A stretch of 64,000 nt of DNA from Parelaphostrongylus tenuis (Eukaryota > Nematoda > Chromadorea > Rhabditida > Metastrongylidae), in NCBI GenBank assembly GCA_019055375.1, contig JAHQIW010001307.1, positions 456,549 through 520,548 of the forward strand. The letters run 5' to 3'. The translations under genes and the position numbers were made by a program. Positions 58,201 through 64,000 of this stretch are shown here, piece after piece. How positions within the stretch are numbered: the stretch's first letter is position 1; every line of letters starts with the position of its first letter. A model generated the notes under the pieces. It saw only the letters and a program-made list of their open reading frames with translations. It was not told the origin of the DNA and searched no databases.

Positions 58201-61200
58201 CCTTCAAGCTAGAGCCCCACGGCGCAGTTTTCCGAAAAAAACCTGTTTTTGACGTTGTTACAGGAGGAGATTTCTTGCGTTGCAGGCACGCATATTTCTC
58301 GCCGCAAAGAGCTCTTTCTTTGGACTGTTAGTAATCATTCGATAGCGTAATCGTTTCAGATATCAACGCTGTGCTTATATCCTAAAAAGACTGTTTATCT
58401 GCAACGCAGCAGGTAAAATAAGTTGGATTTTCATGTGTGAGCAAGAAGGTCTCTGGCCAACTCACGGGCCTGTGCTTAAGGCGGCCACGTGAACTGCTGA
58501 CACGATCTTCTCTACGCGTTCATATGCCCGAAAAATCGTTGATCGGCGTCGCTATCGAATGATTACTAATAATCCAAAGAAAGAGCTCTGTCCGGCTAGA
58601 AATATGCGCGTCTGCAACGTAAGAAATTTCCTCTTGTAGCAACGTCAAAAAATGGCTCTTTCTAAAAACCGGCGACGTGAGGTAGTAGCTTGAAGTCTCA
58701 GCTTTCAAAGTGTTACCAATACGCCTTTGAAAAGTCTCTCACTAGCAAATGAAATAAGATTTTCATTTGTCCCGCATAAACCACAAAGAACCGTTTTACA
58801 TATTCATGAAAGTAGTCTCTCATCTGTTCATTTGTCATTTATTTCACACAAATTTTCGTTTAATTTCAGGACTTCTTTAGAAAGACAGAGCAGTCATGTG
58901 CACACTGAAAGTACTAGGATTTGTTCAATGAGAGTGCTTTAAAGTGCCCAATTGCATTATGCTGCAATCGGTAGCAGCTTTTCCCAAGCTTGAAAGGTGG
59001 TTAACATTTTCACCAGAACGTTCCACCAAGAAGCAATCCCACTACAGGATTCGCTGCCATTATAGTAATTAAACTCACTAGAAAAGCAAAAAGACCACAT
59101 AAGAAATTTTAGCAAGGCTTTCGAGAAAGCAGAAAAAAATGCGCTCAACCAGGGAATCATTATTGAGATAAAAATTGTATTAAGTTGCACTATCTTTCGT
59201 GCTTTATTATGTGAATTTACCTGTTTGCTAACCCGACGAAGTTCCATGTACTGTTTAATTCCGTCCATTTTAGTCTGGAACTCGGTCCTAGCTGCACTCA
59301 TATTCGATATCATGCTGGAAATAAACAATATCAATGACGGTATATTTTGATGTTCAGAAGCTACGAATATTCTTTTACCTGCCGACGTTACCGACGATTG
59401 TAGCGAATATAAGCACTCCACACATCAAGTCCAAAGTAACGAAAAGATATTCGATGTTTTGCACTGGTCCAGGAACCTTTATGACAATAGTTTTTTTCAC
59501 GCCAGAAAATCGAAAAGATGGGAAAGAGTTGGATACATGAAGTCACCTCTCCAATCGTCGTTAAAATCAAAGTGGACCAGTAAAAACTGTAAATATACCG
59601 TCGAAGAAGAGTGTCCTTGACATTTCTGCAAGTTTTCTATATGAAAAACTAGTTAATTTACGAGTATAGTTTAAAAAAGAGCTCAGTGGCGCAGTGATTA
59701 AAGGTTCTCTGCGCCTCACACAATGTCGATGGTTCGATCTCGCGCTCATGGTCCACCAAGCCTCCCGTCCATCCAGGGTCGGTAGAATGGTATCAAGCTT
59801 GTTTGGGAGCATAAGCAGCACTGACTTGATGCATCGATAGGCTCTCGCGAGTCATTGTCAAGGCCAGATATGCATTCAATCACCTCAAAACCATGCTGAC
59901 AATTAAAGACGAAGGCATTTCGCATCCATCAGGGATTGATCAACGCCAGGTGCTTATCACTTATCTTTTTATAGAGCAAGAAAAGTATCCTGAGATAGAG
60001 GTTATTTTCAACTCATGAAATAAGTAAAAAGAAGTCTGTTCTTGAAAAGAGACATGTTAAAACCGGAAGCTTGAGTTTGCGGGAACAAGGGAAAATAACA
60101 TATAGAAGAAATTCTGAACTCACTCGGGTAAACTCTGCTTGTTGAGTGGTCCATATACCCATCCATCTGTTCCTAAGCCGATCATTTCCGAAATCCAGAA
60201 ATAGAAACAGGCATTCCAGTGAATGATTACAATAATGTACCACACGACACACAACACTCGGAATGCATTTGGCATTGAACTCCTAAAAAATTCTCTAAAA
60301 ACATGATCCGATCCAGCAAAAAAAGGAATTACTTGAATTGCTGCACTATAAGACCGGTCGCTCGATTCGCACAAGTAACAAGCAGTGACGATCAAGCGCT
60401 GTATGGACTAAGCAACTACAAAGTTTTTACGATCATAATAAGCCGAAATAATGCTAGAATGTTATCTATGTACGATAATTTTCTATTATACCCCTTTCTA
60501 GCAGTGATATGATGTTGCGACTTCGCTGATCGCCCGAAGCTGTCGCCGGGGGTTCAGGACTTTACTATTCAGATGCCAGTTTATGGAACACAATAGAACT
60601 AAGAGATTTTAATCAGACTATGACTATTGTTCAATTACTTCAGTTGCGAATGATCGCAATGTTCAAAATTGCATCTAAAAATGATTTAGTGTTCAAACAT
60701 TGCTTAGTTACTCACTTGAATATGATAAACAATTTATTTTTTCCTTTCACGACATACCTCTGTGCTAGCTCTTTAAGTACTTTCTGTTTGCTGCTTTTTG
60801 ATACTCTTTGTCTCCAACTTTTTTTCCCCTCTCACTATTGCCTATTTTTCCCACTTGCTCTCTAAAAAAATACACAATGGCCACTGCTGTCAAAGGAAGA
60901 CGACTTAGGTCTCCGTCGAGTTTGCTGAATAAGCCACCTTGTAATAATAAAGCAAGACTTACTACCGAAGCCGCGCATCGACTAACTTGTTCGATCCGGT
61001 ATCTAAAGCGAATCACTGAGTAGCTGAGACTAAGGCCAATAACTGCGACAACGATGAGAATTCACGCACCGTTTTAAAAATAGAAGAAAGACAGTTTCTG
61101 GACTACAAACTGGCATAAAATACAATCAAATCTGAATTTTTAGTCGCAACTTCGAGAAGTGCATTCGTATTCGTGATCTAATGAAATGCAGAAGTAGAAC

Positions 61201-63716
61201 GAAGAATTAAAGATAACGATGGATGGATTGATAAGTTGGTGATACGATACGAAGCGATGCCCGTTTGAACGGTAAGTACTATGAAATGAATCTCACGGCA
61301 GGTATGTCTACAGAATGGAAGCATGAAGTCTTAATTATTGTCAGCCAACTGATACAGTTTCACCGAGTAATATGTAGCAATACTGTCCGTTGTTTAACAA
61401 CGAACGCCTTATGGAACGCCACAGCCAAGCTATCCTCAAGACTGCGAGGTGACCTGCTCAACCGGTAATCTACGACGTTTAAGAAGAAGACGAGGAAAAC
61501 GACTGGAATGCTAGAAGTACTGGGATCCGCACAGCAAAAAAACACCGTGAAGACGGATCAATATAAAGTGTCCAGAAGTACAATGAATTGCTTGAACCTT
61601 TGCATGACTACAGAACAGAGGAACAACATTGTGTATCCGAGAATGTTGAGTGGTACGTAAAAGTGTGATATCTTTTCAGTGTTTATTTTATTTCGCCGCT
61701 TATTGCGCTGGTATGATGCTACAAAAAATCCAACAATGTAGAGTGGTGTGTAAAACATTTGCGTCAGCTGGGATTGGAACCTAGATTTCACCCTATCCCT
61801 GGGCGCGTGCTGAACCGATGCACTACCGACGCCCATTTTGACACCATTCTTCCTACGTTTCTGCGACAGATAACGAGTTTTAGCGTAGAAAGAGTGGTGT
61901 CATAATGGGCGACGGTAGTGCAATGATTTAGCCGCACTGGATGGAGTGAAATTTGGGTACGAATCTCAGATGAAGCAAATGTTTTCGCACACCACTACAC
62001 ATTATTGAGTGATATCTTTTGTTTTGCTAACAGTGACCATGTGGTTTTAGCATATGATTAATTATGCTCGCTCGCGAATGCAAGATTGTAGAGTTATTTT
62101 CTTTTGCTTAGAAATCCTTCTACTCAACTATACATGGCAATAGCGATTTTATATATATATATATAATATGCATATATTGACATATATGTATACATGCACA
62201 TATACATAAATACGAATGCAATAACAGAATTAATCACCTTGTCTCTGTCCGCTCAATGCAGTCACGAACCCTGTCCAGTCGAAACAGCCTATTCAGACGT
62301 ACCACCGGAAACGGACGAAACCATGAAAAAGGCCACGGCCAACCTAAATTCTATATCAAAGAGCTTTAACTCATTCTGGACAACGATGATCTGCCTAAGT
62401 GTACGATTAATTAGAGACCCTTTTTCGCTGAACAGAACATTTCCGCTAGATTTCTAACAAAAATGACCAAGCTCAGACATCGGCAGCTTTAACATGATGC
62501 TTGGTTTCCGAAAAGAACTTCTTAGTACGTTGTAGCATCGAAGAGGAAGGCAAAGTAAGTTGTGTTCCACATTCCTTTCAATTCATTCTCTCGGTTACGC
62601 TCTGTGGATGCTGCTCATTAGACATTCAGTGATTAGTTGTTAGCATAGATCTTGTTGAATCTGAAGCGAAGTCTAGGCTTTAAAGGGCTTTTATAGAGCG
62701 CTGAAAGAGCGAAAAAAGGATTTTCTGTTCTGCACTCTTATTGGGCAGCCCGTTGTCTGACCTACGTAGCGGGTTCTCTACAACTCCATAACGATTATAT
62801 GGAATGAAAATAAATTCAACATCTATAGAACGATAGAAAAACACCAAGCTGCTACCTACAGAACAGTGAAAAGTCCTTTCTATGAATTTAGTACTAAGCT
62901 TGAAATTCTTATAAAACGGCGTAAAAATTCTAATGGAAAGTCAGAATCGTGCCCCTCCGAGGTGGCATTGGAATCGCTGTACGCGGTGCAATCTGACAAA
63001 CGCGCAATTTTGTTGTCTCAAAATCTTTTCTTTATTTCGGAAAGTTTTTCAATTTTTGATTCTGATACTCCACATCCTTCTCTGCATGTTCTCCCAGTGA
63101 AAAGTAATATTATTTTTGCACTATGAAGATTTTTCAAAGCCAAACCGTTTCAAGAATTCTGTTATTCAAGTTGTCGGATATAGTGAATGTACTGAAACTG
63201 TCTTGAAAAGTAACAACCCACAAACTCAAGCCGACAAAAAATTAGCGCCGAAGGTGAAACGTACTTTTTCCTTAGTGCTGCAGCACCAAAGAGGCGTTTT
63301 CAATGTCTGAATAAACTGCTGAAATCGGCGAGATTTGAGCTATTTAGCGGGTATTGGAAGCTCAAGAGAGAAGTAAGAAAGGCTCTACACTGATTACATT
63401 GAAGAAGCATGAAAGAGTAATGTAAGATTGTAGCAATGACCGTATCACATGAGTTGATGGGAGTAAACACCAAGCTGCGGTACATCATTGCCTTATTTAA
63501 TTGTGCTGACCATTGCATGATCTTTGAATTGGTGTTTTCTCTGAGAAAGACTGCTTAGATGTGAAAGAAATTTGTGGCAAAGGAGGGATGTGTACTCACC
63601 CAGAATATAATCCACAGGTATAATACTTACAACGTCGTATTTGAACTGTTTACTCGCATAGTAACTCTTCTTGATTTTGTCGATGTCTCTGACGACAAGA
63701 CCTTGCTCCAAAAAAC
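52221..63716 (-). CDS. tax-4: TAX-4-like cyclic nucleotide-gated channel subunit (5' partial; one frameshift)
   Basis: Alpha-type CNG cation channel; in C. elegans TAX-4 transduces cGMP signals in olfactory, gas- and thermosensory neurons. Exons: 63716-63600, 62343-62238, 60282-60124, 59625-59547, 59476-59379, 59314-59221, 58060-57906, 57853-57803, 57731-57627, 56339-56279, 55938-55805, 55455-55340, 52443-52359, 52307-52221. Content in order: S2/S3 ([10 protein letters not shown]); S4 with repeated Arg ([21 protein letters not shown]); S5 ([13 protein letters not shown]); pore TTIGE; S6 ([11 protein letters not shown]); C-linker ([11 protein letters not shown]); CNBD with [30 protein letters not shown] and the cGMP-contact pair RT in GNRRTAN; then a Leu-rich coiled coil. 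All phases agree except exon 7, which is 155 nt where 156 is required: one base is missing between 57975 and 57976, within the residues LP/DK. Start and S1 lie outside the window. cng-1 or cng-3 type paralogues are less likely. Confidence 0.92.
52444..55339 (-). other. Penultimate-region intron of tax-4
   Basis: 2.9 kb. Contains a family E fragment (52610-52910), a headless SINE-like A copy (53091-53312), and 53340-55339 with nothing recognised. No alternative C-terminal exon was identified, though one could be hidden here. Confidence 0.55.
53091..53312 (+). repeat. SINE-like family A, headless copy
   Basis: CGGTAGTCAACAACAACGCC, GGGTATCCTCGAGATCGCGA, TTCAAGAAGAAGACGAAAAA, GGGATTCGCGCAGCG. 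Confidence 0.75.
58140..58790. repeat. Foldback family E, full copy in a tax-4 intron
   Basis: Arms 58140-58350 and 58545-58790 are diverged inverted copies (GAGCTCTTTCTTTGGACTGT versus ATAATCCAAAGAAAGAGCTC; ATTTCTTGCGTTGCAGGCAC versus GTCTGCAACGTAAGAAAT). About 190-bp unique centre. Confidence 0.8.
59683..59965 (+). repeat. SINE-like family D, best-preserved copy
   Basis: Head GAGCTCAGTGGCGCAGTGAT, box B GATGGTTCGATCTCGCGCTC, CCAGATATGCATTCAATCAC and GGGATTGATCAACG. In the tax-4 intron between the S5 and pore exons. Confidence 0.8.
61382..61570 (+). repeat. SINE-like family A, headless copy
   Basis: TGTTTAACAACGAACGCCTT, AGCTATCCTCAAGACTGCGA, GAAGAAGACGAGG, GGGATCCGCACAGCAAAAAA, GACGGATCAATATAAAGTGT. 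Confidence 0.75.
61750..61990. repeat. Inverted pair of tRNA-like modules (family C)
   Basis: Minus module 61758-61840 and plus module 61903-61985, with inverted flanks TGTGTAAAACATTTGCGTCA versus AAGCAAATGTTTTCGCACAC and a central inverted CTTCCTACGTTTCTGCG versus TTTTAGCGTAGAAAGAG. Confidence 0.75.
62344..63599 (-). other. tax-4 intron after the S2/S3 exon
   Basis: AT-rich, no coding exon; 62630-62730 has weak family E similarity. Open frames here are short and unconserved. Confidence 0.5.
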
Positions 63717-64000
63717 CTATAATTAATTACTTAACGTGATCCATTAAACCAATTACATTGAGCAGCTTTGACAGCAAGCTCAACAATGCGAGACGAGGTG
63801 AGGCAATAGGTGCATCGAAAACGATGCACTTCGTACCGAAAGTGTTAGAACGTGAAATTATTGATCTATTTTCTCTAACATAGATTGTTCTCCTTCTTAG
63901 GGGCTCAAATTATACGATATACGTAGCACGTCGGTCGCTTCGCCTTCTCTCGAAAGATACTGGATTTTCGAAAAAAAAATCAGGAAAAGTGAAATGAAGC
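63717..64000 (-). other. Channel-gene intron running off the window
   Basis: No S1 or N-terminal exon found before the window edge; the exon carrying S1 must lie beyond 64000. Confidence 0.6.

Larger units (their letters stand above)
60283..62237 (-). other. tax-4 intron between S4 and S5 exons
   Basis: Contains a SINE-like A copy (61382-61570) and an inverted tRNA-like pair (61750-61990). A short open patch at 60955-61003 (YRIEQVSR) mimics S4, but the true S4 exon is at 62238-62343 and phases require direct splicing to 60282. Confidence 0.7.

Noticed and set aside
59560..59637. Upstream ATATAG acceptor for the pore exon
   Set aside because: It reads in frame, but the S5 exon ends in phase 2 (donor GTGAGT at 60123), which fits only the TTGCAG acceptor starting at 59625.
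60955..61003. YRIEQVSR segment as the S4 exon of the channel
   Set aside because: Phase does not join to the S5 exon, and a far better S4 with ERTETR and matching phases was found at 62238-62343.
18080..61990. CRISPR array or bacterial-type repeat array
   Set aside because: The repeats are dispersed, vary in spacing and orientation, and lie in a eukaryotic genome.

Overview
The window looks like the genome of a clade V parasitic nematode, most likely a hookworm (Ancylostoma/Necator type). This is inferred from exon-level similarity to Caenorhabditis proteins, introns from about 50 nt to several kb, TTTCAG splice acceptors, and a dense load of RTE-like LINE, mariner, SINE-like and foldback repeats. 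There are no prokaryotic features and no convincing intact tRNA or rRNA genes.

Three well-supported protein-coding genes all lie on the minus strand. (1) 2637-6174: a complete nine-exon mitochondrial citrate synthase (cts-1). (2) 10153-20178: a complete eight-exon RDE-4-like dsRNA-binding protein with two canonical dsRBDs and a degenerate third. (3) 52221-63716: fourteen exons of a TAX-4-like cyclic nucleotide-gated channel, from S2/S3 to the stop; its 5' exons lie beyond the right edge. One channel exon lacks a single base and is out of frame. A fourth, small gene (33579-33971, minus) encodes a predicted 112-residue secreted protein of unknown function. At least four decayed relatives of it (about 30.3, 39, 46 and 50 kb, plus a fragment at 38 kb) keep a recognisable promoter but have lost the start codon or frame.

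Layout: 1-2.6 kb repeats; 2.6-6.2 kb cts-1 with a TA microsatellite in intron 1; 6.2-10.1 kb intergenic with a 0.7-kb palindrome; 10.1-20.2 kb rde-4 with introns packed with LINE, SINE and foldback copies; 20.2-52.2 kb repeat-rich intergenic DNA with the small secreted-gene family, LINE and mariner fragments, and a very young 0.7-kb palindromic insertion with a 15-bp target-site duplication; 52.2-64 kb the channel gene with repeats in its introns.

The genes are not an obvious operon: spacing is several kb, and cts-1 and rde-4 each have their own candidate trans-splice acceptor. Functionally they are unrelated: TCA cycle, RNAi initiation, sensory transduction. Exon boundaries were worked out by hand from reading frame, phase and GT/AG sites. 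Family assignments rest on remembered homologous sequences, not on a search.
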